A DNA stretch of 47,962 bases from assembly GCA_041158165.1 (NCBI GenBank), contig JBEBBW010000009.1, forward strand, positions 1 through 47,962, read 5' to 3'. Made by a program: the position numbers and the translations under genes. Source of the stretch: TMED14 sp041158165 (GTDB taxonomy: Bacteria; Bacteroidota; Bacteroidia; Flavobacteriales; Schleiferiaceae). Positions 6,908-16,020 of the stretch are shown piece after piece. Numbering within the stretch: the first letter of the stretch is position 1; every line of letters starts with the position of its first letter. The notes under the pieces were generated by a model. That model was given only the letters and a program-made list of their open reading frames with translations, did not search any database and was not told the DNA's origin.

Positions 6908-9900
6908 ATGGTGCGTAAGCTACTCATATTCATGGCAATGCTGGCCTCAATGGCCCAGTTGTCGGCGCAGGTGTTCCAAATCGGTTCGGGCACGACCCCA
7001 ACGACTGGTACTACCGTAACGCCGTACAAAACCTTTTGGCACGACGGACGGGCACAGTACCTCATCCTAGCCTCTGAACTTCTGGCTGCCGGCACAGGCC
7101 CAGGAACGGTAACGGCGCTCGGATTTGATGTAACTACGACGCCAGGTCAAGCCATGGCTGACTTTACCATTAAAATGGCAGGAGTGTCAGCCACAGCGCT
7201 TACGACTACCTTCATGAGCCCCACTTCTCCAACTACTGTGATGGGCCCTACCAACGTAAACATCACTGCTACAGGTTGGTACACCCACACTTTTGCTACG
7301 CCCTTCGTTTGGAACGGAGTGGACAACATCTTGGTTGACATATGCTTTGACAATACGAGCTACACTACCGACGGACAGGTAATGTCTCATACGACTACGT
7401 TTGTCAGCACCTCAAACCACAACACCGATGGCGCGGCAGGTTGCTCCCTCACAGGAACCTCTTCAGCCTCTCAGCGCCCCAACATGCGCCTGAGCATCAC
7501 CCCGGCTACCGCATGTGCAAGCCCAATCAACGGCGGAACTACGGTATCTACCGCGACCAGCGTGTGCCCTAACCAGAGCTTTACGCTTTCGTTGACCGGT
7601 CAAACGTTGGCAAGTGGCCTTTCGTACCAATGGGAATCAGCTACCTCCGCTTCTGGTCCTTGGACGGCAATTACCGGCGCGACGAGCTTTAACTACACCA
7701 CGTCGCAAACCGTTGACAAGTTCTACCGCTGTATGGTGAACTGTACTGCGGCTTCTGCCAGCGCACCTTCTGCACCCGTGCAAATCACCACGCTTCCCAA
7801 CCTCGCCGCTGGCACCTACACCATCGGTTCAGGCGGAACCTACCCGACCTTCACTGCTGCCTTCGCAGCGGCATCGTGTGGCGTTGCCGGCCCTGTCGTA
7901 TTCCAAGTGCTTGCGAACTCCGCACCCTTCGTCGAGCAAATTGAAATCGGCGTGATTCCCGGAATGTCCGCTACCAATACCATTACGGTAAAAGGTAATG
8001 GCAACACCCTGTCATTTGCATCAACAAGCGGTAGCGCACGACACGTACTATACCTCAACGGTGCCGACTACCTGCGTTTTGAAGACCTAGTGATTCATGC
8101 AAACGGTACTGGTACCACCCAATTTGGATGGGCCGTTCGCCTTAACAACAACGCGGACTTTAACACCTTCAAGCGCTGCGTCATCAAGTCAGACGAAACC
8201 AGCACCAGCACCAACTACGCGGGCATTGTCTTGACTCCAAGTGCAACCTCAGCAACTACCGCAAGCGGCGCAACTGCTTCAAACTTGACGGTAGATTCGT
8301 GCCAAATTATTGGTGGATACTACGGCATATCGCTGAACGGAAACTCTTCGACCATGTCGGTGCGTCCAACAAACAACAAGGTGACGAACTGTACGATCGC
8401 CAACTTCGCGCTTTACGGCTTGTACATCAATGGTCAAAACGACTTGACTATTGAATACAATGACATCAACCGCGCAACCCGCGCCACCGTAACGACGTTC
8501 TATGGTATATACGCCGTTAGCCGAAGCCCCGGCTTGAAGGTGAACGGTAACCGTATTCATAGCCCAGGTGGCACTACAGGAACAACCAATTTTACGTGCT
8601 ACTTTATTTACGGAAGTAGTTTAACCGGTTCTGCTACGAAGCCTGTGAACATCACGAATAACGCTGTTTACAACGTTAACAACGGAACAGGCTTGATTTA
8701 TGGTTTGGCATCGTTCTCTGGGGACACCATGAACGTCATGCACAACACGCTTGATTTTGGCACACTTGCATGTACCGGAACATCTGTTATTTACGGTACC
8801 TACTTCTCAGGTACGAATATGTCAATGGTCAACTTCCGGAATAACATCGTTAGTATTTCTTCACCTGGAACAGGTCCGAAGTACGCACTCTTCAATGCCT
8901 CCACTACGACGCTGATTAACTCCAACAACAATGCGATTAATTTCAGCAATGCAGGTGGCACCGCGAACTGGCCAGCCGCCCGCAGCTCAACCGTGACCTT
9001 TGGAACCTTGGCCGCTTGGACGACTGCCACCGGCCGTGATGCCAACTCGGTTACCTCAAGCCCAATGTACTTGAATGCAGTCGCTGGTGACATCACTCCT
9101 AACTCTTGGGCATTTAAAAACGCCGGCGCTAACGTATTCAGCGTGGTTCCGACGGACCTGAACAAGGCCGCTCGCGATACTACTCCCGACATAGGAGCAG
9201 TAGAGTTCACCCCATCTGGTTGCCCTTCGCCCTACAACGTTCAACTTACCAACGTACGAGCCACATCGGCCACCCTTAGCTTCACTAGTCTTTCTCCAAG
9301 CGTGAACGTTCAATGGGGACCCAAGGGCTTCACGCCAGGCACGGGTCAAGGTTCAACCATTTCGACTACTACGACCAACCTGACTGGCTTGTCTTCGTAC
9401 ACTGCCTATGACGTGTATGTTGCCGGCAACTGCGGAACGGGTGGAACTTCAGTTTGGGTTGGACCGTACGCGCTCGTCACCCCTGCTCAAGTAGGCTGGA
9501 TCGAGCCGTTCACCAATGGCTACGACCCGACCGGTACGGTAGTCAAGCCTATGTCGTGGACTGAGCTCAACGCGGTGGCTGCAAACCCGACCGCAGCTGG
9601 TACGTCAACCTCTGCATGGATGGAAGACGGCTTCAAAAATGTCGGAACCACCGGCGCAGTGCGCAACAACGTTCCGCTTACGTCGAATGCCACTCAAGGT
9701 TGGACCATTACACCCACACTTGACCTAGGCAACGTAGCCCACACCACGTACTTTGAGTGGGACATGGCCGCTACGCTTGGCAGTGGCGCTTCAGCCGGTG
9801 TTATGGGTAACGACGACACCTTGTTCGTACTGATCTCTACGAACAACGGCACCACATGGAATCGCAGCCAAGCCTTGGCTAAGTACCACCGCATGAGCGG

Positions 9901-12900
9901 CATTAGTCCTACCGGTGGTCGCTACTCACTCAACCTGAGTGCCTACACTGGCCTAGTTAAGGTTGCGTTCTACCTTGAAAGCTTGACGTCGAGCGCCACC
10001 CATGGTGCAACCGACTACGACCTCTTCATTGACAACGTAGCCCTTACGGCAACCCAAACGCCTTGCCCAGTTCCAAACGTGACGGTGACCACCACGAGCT
10101 CTTCGGCCACCTTGGGCTGGACTGTGAACGGAACTGCGGTAACGGGCAACGCCCAAATCGCATGGGGACCTGCTGGATTCATTATTGGATCCGGTGGAAC
10201 TGGTGCGAACACGGCAACGGCCACTACGAACCCCTACACGCTCACTGGCTTGACGCCTGGCACCCAATACCAGGTTTACATTCAAACCTCGTGTGCGACT
10301 GCACTTGGACAGTGGGTTGGTCCGTTCACGTTTACCACTCCATGTTTAAGCGCGCTCAGCGGTGCATACACCATTGACTCCAACGGTACGGGTGCAACGA
10401 ACTTTACGACAGTAGCTGCGGCGGTTCAAGCCCTTCAAACCTGTGGTGTCTCTGGCCCGGTAACGATGAATTTGGCAGGCTATTCACACCCTGCGGGCCT
10501 TTCTTTGGCACAAATCCCAGGCGCGAGCGCAACCAACTTGGTAACGTTCCAAGGTGCCAACGCCAACGCTGAAATCAAAGGTGCTGGTGGACAGTTTGCT
10601 GCCGTAACCCTAATGGGCACGAAGTACGTTAAGATTCAAAACCTGAAGATTAATGGCCCAACGATGTCTGGCGTCGTATTAACGGACAACGCCCAGTTTG
10701 TCACCTTGCACAACAACACGATCTCGGCCGATACAACCGGCACCTCGAGCTTGGTCTGCGGTATTGTATCCACGGGCAGCTTGACGTCGACGTCAACGTA
10801 CGGCAACAACGCCAACAACATCACGATTACCAACAACGTGATCAAAGGTGGCTACTACGGCATTCGATTGAATGGTGGTTCTACAACGAGCTTCAACTCT
10901 GGCTTTACCATCTCGAACAACCAGATTCTGAAGTCGTACTACTACGGCGCGTACTTCTACTACATCGGTGGTTTGACAATGCACGGTAACACCATTAAGG
11001 ACTACCGCAACGCATTCAACTACGGTATCTACGCGTACTACGTAAATGATGTGAACATTCAGCGCAACAACGTACCTAATCCGTACTACTACGGTATCAC
11101 GTTGGGTTACTTGAATAATACGCTGAAGCCTGCGACCAAGAGCGTGATTGCAAACAACATGTTTGGTTCGTCGAATAGCTACGCAGGTTACTTGCCGTAC
11201 CCACGCCACGTAGACATGCACAACAACACGTTTGCAGGTAGCACGTACGGTCTGTACATGCTCTCGTCAGGCACGACAACACTGCTTTCGAAGAACATGG
11301 ACATTCGCAACAACATCTTCAAAGGTGGTTCCTATGCTCTGTACCAAAGCGGAACGCCCGACTCGTTGACGTTGAACTACAACTTGTACCAGAGCGGCGG
11401 CACCAACATGTGCTACTTTGGCACGGCCAACTTCGCGTCGCTTGCCGCTTGGCAAACTGCATCGCCTGCGCTGAATGCAAACTCAGTACAAGCACCTGTA
11501 GTTTTTGCTTCGGCAACGGACCTGCACGTAGTAAACGGCGGTCCCAACAACTTGGGTACTCCGATTGCTTCGGTAACGACCGACATTGACGGTGACGTCC
11601 GCTCGACGACCACCCCAGATATTGGTGCTGACGAGTACACGCCGATCAACAACGACATGACCATAGAGTCCATTGACGGCATCTCAGGTTGCGGTGACTC
11701 TACGTCGTACAGCAACGTAATTGTGAAGAACAAGGGCAACCTTCCGGCTACCACCTACTCGGTATCTGTAGAGGTAACAGGTCCTGCCGGTGTTCAGCTT
11801 CAGACAGTCAACCTAACAAGCCAGAACTTGGCCAACTTCACCACCGATACGGTTGTTGTGGGTCCGTTCAACACCTACGCTGGCGGATCGTTCTCGGTTC
11901 GCGGTTGGGTAATCCTTGCAGGTGACCAAGTGACGAGCAACGACACCCTCGCCTACACGACGCCGCGCAACGTGACACCATACGAACCCGCTACGGTTTC
12001 GTTGGATCCGATCTGCTTCAATGCGACAACGGGCTTGCTAGTTGCACAACCCATCCCCGGTGTGCGCTATGCATGGTACGCTTCACCGACTGACACGACC
12101 AAGTTGAGTACGAACGATACCTTGTCAGTACCTGTCAATGGCACCACGTACTACCTCGGCTACACCTCGTCGCTCGATACCCTAGTGTCTGGAACGGGCA
12201 CCCTGACCACTACCGGTACGAACATTACTCCGTACAAGACCTTCTACATGGATGGCCGTGCGCAGTACATCGTGTACGCTGACGAACTGCAAACGCTCTT
12301 GGGCAGCTCTGCTCCGTCGCTGATCAGCGGTCTATCCTTTGACGTGGTCTCTGCGGCTGCTCAAGGAATGAACGGCTTCGCCATTAAAGCGGGCAACGTA
12401 GCTAGTATTCCGGCATCTGGATTCATTCCGAGTACTTCGTTCACCACGGTGTATAGTAACGCGACCTACAACGCTACGGTCGGTTGGAATCTTCACACGT
12501 TCACAACACCCGTTCTATGGGATGGAACTAGCCACCTCGTGTTCGAAATCTGCTTCGACAACGGTTCGTACACGTCCAATTCGACGGTCCGCTACGAAAC
12601 CTTGTCGCGCACGGGCACTGTGGATGGATTCGCTGACCTGACCACGGGTAATGGTTGTACTCCAGGTGCAATTCCGACAGCCACCTACTCGAACAACCGT
12701 CCGAACATGAAGATCGTTGCCGAGGCTCAGGCTTGTTCAAACCTGCGCACTGCGGTTACGCTCGACATTGACTCGACGAGTGCCGACGCCGTGGCCAGCT
12801 TCCTTGAAGTGAACCCTGCTACCGGAACCTTTGAATTCTACGCAGGCGGCTCGACGGGCCAGGCCTTCACGTGGACCTTCGGTGATGGCGGCTCGGCAAC

Positions 12901-13291
12901 GGGCGATACCGTGAGCCACTCGTACGGCTCCGCAGGTGTCTTCACCGCTACCCTGACGGTTACCGATTCTACCTGCAACACGTCAGACGTGGTATCGTTT
13001 GTAGTGACTTCACACATCGGCATGGGCGAGAACGTACTCAACCAGCAGATGATGGCCTTCCCGAACCCGAACAGCGGCGCCTTCCAAGTGCGCATCAGCG
13101 GAGCGGAGCAGTTCGAAGGTCAGCTTGAAGTCCTCAACCTCATGGGCCAAGTGGTTGCTGCCATTCCGGTGGAGAAGCGCACTGCGGTTCTCGAGGTGCC
13201 GATGGACCTCAGCGACTACGCGAAGGGCATCTACATGCTGCGCCTCAGCGGTGCACAGGGTCAGTCGGTACTGCGTGTCGTAGTTCGATAA
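6908..13291 (+). CDS. Giant multidomain secreted/surface protein with T9SS sorting domain
   Basis: 2127 residues. In order: signal peptide (1-21); domain A1 (about 26-199, YKTFWHDGRAQYL...NILVDICFDNTSY); Ig-like (about 205-295); parallel beta-helix 1 (about 302-769, starting YTIGSGGTYPTFTAAFAAA and ending DIGAVEFTP); Fn3 (771-858); a MAM/jelly-roll-like segment (863-1048); Fn3 (1052-1145); beta-helix 2 (1152-1578, ending DIGADEYTP); a CARDB-like segment (1581-1687); Ig-like (1691-1760); domain A2 (1765-1939, YKTFYMDGRAQYI...HLVFEICFDNGSY); PKD (1961-2035, WTFGDGGSATGD); and a type A T9SS sorting domain (2038-2127, AFPNPNSGAFQVRI ... GIYMLRLSG). It should be exported by Sec and then T9SS, with the tail cleaved at the surface. 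The gene looks less GC-rich than its neighbours. No catalytic site was recognised; adhesion or glycan binding is plausible. Beta-helix 2 is unusually rich in tyrosine. Confidence 0.93.
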   Translation: MVRKLLIFMAMLASMAQLSAQVFQIGSGTTPTTGTTVTPYKTFWHDGRAQYLILASELLAAGTGPGTVTALGFDVTTTPGQAMADFTIKMAGVSATALTTTFMSPTSPTTVMGPTNVNITATGWYTHTFATPFVWNGVDNILVDICFDNTSYTTDGQVMSHTTTFVSTSNHNTDGAAGCSLTGTSSASQRPNMRLSITPATACASPINGGTTVSTATSVCPNQSFTLSLTGQTLASGLSYQWESATSASGPWTAITGATSFNYTTSQTVDKFYRCMVNCTAASASAPSAPVQITTLPNLAAGTYTIGSGGTYPTFTAAFAAASCGVAGPVVFQVLANSAPFVEQIEIGVIPGMSATNTITVKGNGNTLSFASTSGSARHVLYLNGADYLRFEDLVIHANGTGTTQFGWAVRLNNNADFNTFKRCVIKSDETSTSTNYAGIVLTPSATSATTASGATASNLTVDSCQIIGGYYGISLNGNSSTMSVRPTNNKVTNCTIANFALYGLYINGQNDLTIEYNDINRATRATVTTFYGIYAVSRSPGLKVNGNRIHSPGGTTGTTNFTCYFIYGSSLTGSATKPVNITNNAVYNVNNGTGLIYGLASFSGDTMNVMHNTLDFGTLACTGTSVIYGTYFSGTNMSMVNFRNNIVSISSPGTGPKYALFNASTTTLINSNNNAINFSNAGGTANWPAARSSTVTFGTLAAWTTATGRDANSVTSSPMYLNAVAGDITPNSWAFKNAGANVFSVVPTDLNKAARDTTPDIGAVEFTPSGCPSPYNVQLTNVRATSATLSFTSLSPSVNVQWGPKGFTPGTGQGSTISTTTTNLTGLSSYTAYDVYVAGNCGTGGTSVWVGPYALVTPAQVGWIEPFTNGYDPTGTVVKPMSWTELNAVAANPTAAGTSTSAWMEDGFKNVGTTGAVRNNVPLTSNATQGWTITPTLDLGNVAHTTYFEWDMAATLGSGASAGVMGNDDTLFVLISTNNGTTWNRSQALAKYHRMSGISPTGGRYSLNLSAYTGLVKVAFYLESLTSSATHGATDYDLFIDNVALTATQTPCPVPNVTVTTTSSSATLGWTVNGTAVTGNAQIAWGPAGFIIGSGGTGANTATATTNPYTLTGLTPGTQYQVYIQTSCATALGQWVGPFTFTTPCLSALSGAYTIDSNGTGATNFTTVAAAVQALQTCGVSGPVTMNLAGYSHPAGLSLAQIPGASATNLVTFQGANANAEIKGAGGQFAAVTLMGTKYVKIQNLKINGPTMSGVVLTDNAQFVTLHNNTISADTTGTSSLVCGIVSTGSLTSTSTYGNNANNITITNNVIKGGYYGIRLNGGSTTSFNSGFTISNNQILKSYYYGAYFYYIGGLTMHGNTIKDYRNAFNYGIYAYYVNDVNIQRNNVPNPYYYGITLGYLNNTLKPATKSVIANNMFGSSNSYAGYLPYPRHVDMHNNTFAGSTYGLYMLSSGTTTLLSKNMDIRNNIFKGGSYALYQSGTPDSLTLNYNLYQSGGTNMCYFGTANFASLAAWQTASPALNANSVQAPVVFASATDLHVVNGGPNNLGTPIASVTTDIDGDVRSTTTPDIGADEYTPINNDMTIESIDGISGCGDSTSYSNVIVKNKGNLPATTYSVSVEVTGPAGVQLQTVNLTSQNLANFTTDTVVVGPFNTYAGGSFSVRGWVILAGDQVTSNDTLAYTTPRNVTPYEPATVSLDPICFNATTGLLVAQPIPGVRYAWYASPTDTTKLSTNDTLSVPVNGTTYYLGYTSSLDTLVSGTGTLTTTGTNITPYKTFYMDGRAQYIVYADELQTLLGSSAPSLISGLSFDVVSAAAQGMNGFAIKAGNVASIPASGFIPSTSFTTVYSNATYNATVGWNLHTFTTPVLWDGTSHLVFEICFDNGSYTSNSTVRYETLSRTGTVDGFADLTTGNGCTPGAIPTATYSNNRPNMKIVAEAQACSNLRTAVTLDIDSTSADAVASFLEVNPATGTFEFYAGGSTGQAFTWTFGDGGSATGDTVSHSYGSAGVFTATLTVTDSTCNTSDVVSFVVTSHIGMGENVLNQQMMAFPNPNSGAFQVRISGAEQFEGQLEVLNLMGQVVAAIPVEKRTAVLEVPMDLSDYAKGIYMLRLSGAQGQSVLRVVVR

Positions 13292-13316
13292 GCCCTGGCT
13301 CCTAGCCTAAACTAAA

Positions 13317-13342
13317 GAGGCCGCCCAGTGGGCGGCCTCTTT
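13317..13342. terminator. Bidirectional rho-independent terminator
   Basis: A perfect 10-bp GC-rich stem (13317-13326 with 13330-13339), a 3-nt loop and a T run follow on the plus strand; AAA precedes it, giving a short U run on the minus strand. It separates the giant gene from the convergent PLP operon. Confidence 0.85.
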
Positions 13343-13350
13343 TCGTTTGT

Positions 13351-13393
13351 AACCACTAGCAACTCGTTACAAGCAACTAGTAACCAGTTGCTA
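13351..13393. repeat. Dispersed 3'-end repeat, copy A
   Basis: Contains GTTACAAGCAACTA (13366-13379), identical at 36452-36465. Extending to 13389 gives 21 matches out of 24 with 36452-36475. It lies between a terminator and the stop codon (TAG, 13391-13393) of the minus-strand decarboxylase-like gene. Confidence 0.6.
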
Positions 13394-14635
13394 AAGAAAT
13401 GGATTGGTTCGCGGCGAAAGGAGCTCCACCGCTCGGCGTGCATAGTCTACGCCGTAGACCGCTGGAATCGTGCGCGACGTGTGCCGCGACCAAAGCGCGT
13501 AGGCATTGGAACCCGTACCCAAGAAGAGGAGCTCATCCCCTTGCTGCATAGCCGGCATAGACACGCCCTTTTCGAGGTAGTCTCCAGCGAAGCACAGCGG
13601 GCCGGCCAAGTCGGTCAGGCGGTCTCCCTGGGGCAGCTCCTGCCCGCCCCTCAGGGGCACCCACGCGATACCGCGGGGCTTAACGTAGGCGTCGCGAAGC
13701 AGAAAGTCCGCACCAAGATGAAGGTAAGCTACTTGCCGATCGCCGCGCTGCAGTACGTATTCCACCTCGCTAAGCGCGTACCCCGTGTGGAAATGGGTCC
13801 ACTGCCCAAACTCGGTAACCAGGCTGAAGCCGTTCCAAAGCTCAGGTAGCGCAGCTCGCAGTTCGCGGGTATAAGCCGACATGTTCGGCGCTTCGCCATC
13901 AGAACTCAGGAATTCGGGCAGGAGTCCGCCCCCCACGTCCAAGGTGGTGATACGCCGTTCTAAACCGGCATTAGCCAAACGTTCATTGGCCTCAAGGGCC
14001 AGGTCGCGCAACCGGGTCAGTGCGCGCAGTGCGCCCTGGGTGTCCTTCATCGAAGAACCCGAATGCACGTGAAGCGCCACAATTGGCGCCGCCACGATCG
14101 CGTCGAGAATGGCCGACCGATTGGCAATGGGTTCGCCAAACTTAGACTCGTCGCCACTCACCTGGTATACCGAGGGGGCGTCAACTTCCACCATGGGATT
14201 GATGCGCAAGCCCAACCTCAGCCGATCCGCGTGGGGCACGAGGCGGTCAAGTTCCTCGAGGCTGTTTGCGTTCACCAGCATGCTGGGGCTGTGCAGCGCG
14301 CAATCTTCGATTTCGTGCGGACGTTTAACCGGCGAATCAAACACGATTCGCTCCGGCGGACATCCAGCGGCCCGCGCGAGCAGCACTTCTTCCCAAGTGG
14401 CCGCTTCGAGGCCAAATCCGCGGTTCACCATGTGGCGCAGCACCGCCAAATGCGGTTGCGACTTGATGGCCACGGCGTGCACCGCGTTGGGGTGCCCCCA
14501 GGCAGCTTTTAGCGCATCCAAGTGGGCATCAAGGGCGTTCCATGACACAAAAAGCACGGCGGAATCCTCCGGGGTGCGTGCTGACCGCAACGCGTTCGCG
14601 GCCCAAAGGGCCTCAGGCTGCAGCGGATGCATCAT
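13391..14635 (-). CDS. Fold-type III PLP-dependent decarboxylase-like enzyme (DAPDC/ODC superfamily, Y4yA-like)
   Basis: 414 residues, the length of diaminopimelate/ornithine decarboxylase-type enzymes. The N-terminal TIM barrel has the PLP lysine at K58 (HAVAIKSQPHLAVLRHMVNRGFGLEAAT, like YAvKaN.....G.gldv.S), ALHVHSGSSMKD (188-198) and DVGGGLLPEF (233-242). The C-terminal beta domain has GPLCFAGD (345-352), keeping the Cys and Asp of the GPxCxSxD motif, and ends with GTGSNAYALWS...IPAVYGV. The usual EPGR motif reads EFGQW (275-279): Glu is kept but Arg is replaced by Gln, so the substrate probably differs from DAP. A carboxynorspermidine-decarboxylase-like role is possible but not supported by a neighbour. 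It is the third gene of a minus-strand operon; ATGA overlap with the preceding gene. Confidence 0.8.
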   Translation of the reverse strand: MMHPLQPEALWAANALRSARTPEDSAVLFVSWNALDAHLDALKAAWGHPNAVHAVAIKSQPHLAVLRHMVNRGFGLEAATWEEVLLARAAGCPPERIVFDSPVKRPHEIEDCALHSPSMLVNANSLEELDRLVPHADRLRLGLRINPMVEVDAPSVYQVSGDESKFGEPIANRSAILDAIVAAPIVALHVHSGSSMKDTQGALRALTRLRDLALEANERLANAGLERRITTLDVGGGLLPEFLSSDGEAPNMSAYTRELRAALPELWNGFSLVTEFGQWTHFHTGYALSEVEYVLQRGDRQVAYLHLGADFLLRDAYVKPRGIAWVPLRGGQELPQGDRLTDLAGPLCFAGDYLEKGVSMPAMQQGDELLFLGTGSNAYALWSRHTSRTIPAVYGVDYARRAVELLSPRTNPFL

Positions 14636-16020
14636 TTGGACTCAAAAAGACGCGCAGAGGTCGCCTCAATCAGGTCAACCAAATGCAAGTCATTGAACGG
14701 ATCAAAACCCGACGGCCCCATCATCTTGCGAATCGAGTACGACCCGAGGGCAAGGCGAATGAAGGAACGGCTGCCGTAGCGCACCGGCTGCCCGAGAAAC
14801 ACGCGGTCAAAGCCATTAAATCCCTGGTGCGTTGAAAGTACGAGTGTATCAAACAGGCGCTTGAGCTGGTCGTAGTCCAACTCGGCCCCGCCTGCCGAAA
14901 CCGTGAACGAAATAATACTGTCGTTGGTAAGCTCGATGTCGGGCATCATGCCAAAACGGTCGCTCAGCGCGAGTCGCCCTACCACCACCCGGTTCCAGCG
15001 GCGAATGAGCGCGTCGGTTTCTTCCTGTGGGTACGCCAAATAGGCCTCCATCTCGTCAAGCGCAATCTCCCATCGGAGCCGCAGCCCCACATTGGCATAC
15101 TCCGGCCAAATGGCCCGAAGCTGGGGTAGCTGGGGCGGTGCATCAGCCGACGCAAAAAGGGCTCCGTAGGGCGCAAGGTGCGCTGCCGGGCGGCCCACTA
15201 GGCGCTCCGTCCAAAACTTGGGCACAAGCAGTGCGCCACAGAACGGAGGAGCTTGGTAAAACTTTGAACCCGTTACCATGAGCATGACTCCTTTAGAAAT
15301 CAGCTCGTGAACCAACCCACGGTGGGTGCGAAACTGGCACATATCGACTACCCACATCACGCCGTCCCGGAACTCGTCGATAATGTCGAGGTCATCCTTG
15401 ATTCCCGACTTAGAACCAAATACAAGATTGCCCACAATGGGTTGACCGGGGCGCGCTGCAATGATGTCGCGAATGGCCTGCTTGCGGTCGGCGATGTGGC
15501 CGCTGTCCTCGCGGGCGGGCAAGAACTGAACGTCGACGTCGAGCGCCTCCGTAACAATTCCGCCCTTGGGAACCTGAGCACCAAATTGATTTTTGTTCGC
15601 GTAGTACTTGCCTTCGGCGGCAAGAATCGAACCCGACCCCAGTTCCTCGGGGCAGCTCACGATGTTGGTGATGCGCTGACCGGGGTGGAGCATGGACTGC
15701 ATCAGCAGCGGCCAGTACATCATGTCGCTGCCGGAGGGGCCGTAGTAAACGTGGAATTCGTCGTGCAACTCACCATTGAACAGCTGCTGCATGCGCTTGG
15801 TCTGGGTGCGCATCCACTGGGCGTCGTCGCCCAATTGGTAGTCGCGTTCAAACCGACGCGCCGTCTCGTGCCCCGCGGGAGTCAAGGTTCCGCAGGTACA
15901 GGACCCACGCATGAGTAACCCCTCGTACTTCATCGGATTGAGGTGGTACTGGTTTGCGTCCGTTTCGGGGCGCAGCGCGATGCGTTCGTCGCATCCCGCC
16001 AAAAGCCATTGCTGTATCAT
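14632..16020 (-). CDS. Fold-type I PLP-dependent enzyme of unknown substrate
   Basis: 462 residues. The pattern is that of class V-like aminotransferases/desulfurases: a phosphate-contacting YYGPSGSDMMYW (93-104), the PLP-ring aspartate D226 in WVVDMCQFR, and the Schiff-base lysine K253 in VTGSKFYQAPPFCGALLVP. Before the fold there is a Cys-containing segment, GSCTCGTLTPAGHETARRF (39-57), and C261 lies close after the lysine. I do not recognise an experimentally named family. Possible reactions include transamination, C-S lyase or racemisation on an amino acid substrate. It overlaps both neighbours by 4 nt (ATGA), so the three products are probably made in fixed proportion. The operon holds no carrier protein or transporter. 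Confidence 0.75.
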   Translation of the reverse strand: MIQQWLLAGCDERIALRPETDANQYHLNPMKYEGLLMRGSCTCGTLTPAGHETARRFERDYQLGDDAQWMRTQTKRMQQLFNGELHDEFHVYYGPSGSDMMYWPLLMQSMLHPGQRITNIVSCPEELGSGSILAAEGKYYANKNQFGAQVPKGGIVTEALDVDVQFLPAREDSGHIADRKQAIRDIIAARPGQPIVGNLVFGSKSGIKDDLDIIDEFRDGVMWVVDMCQFRTHRGLVHELISKGVMLMVTGSKFYQAPPFCGALLVPKFWTERLVGRPAAHLAPYGALFASADAPPQLPQLRAIWPEYANVGLRLRWEIALDEMEAYLAYPQEETDALIRRWNRVVVGRLALSDRFGMMPDIELTNDSIISFTVSAGGAELDYDQLKRLFDTLVLSTHQGFNGFDRVFLGQPVRYGSRSFIRLALGSYSIRKMMGPSGFDPFNDLHLVDLIEATSARLFESK

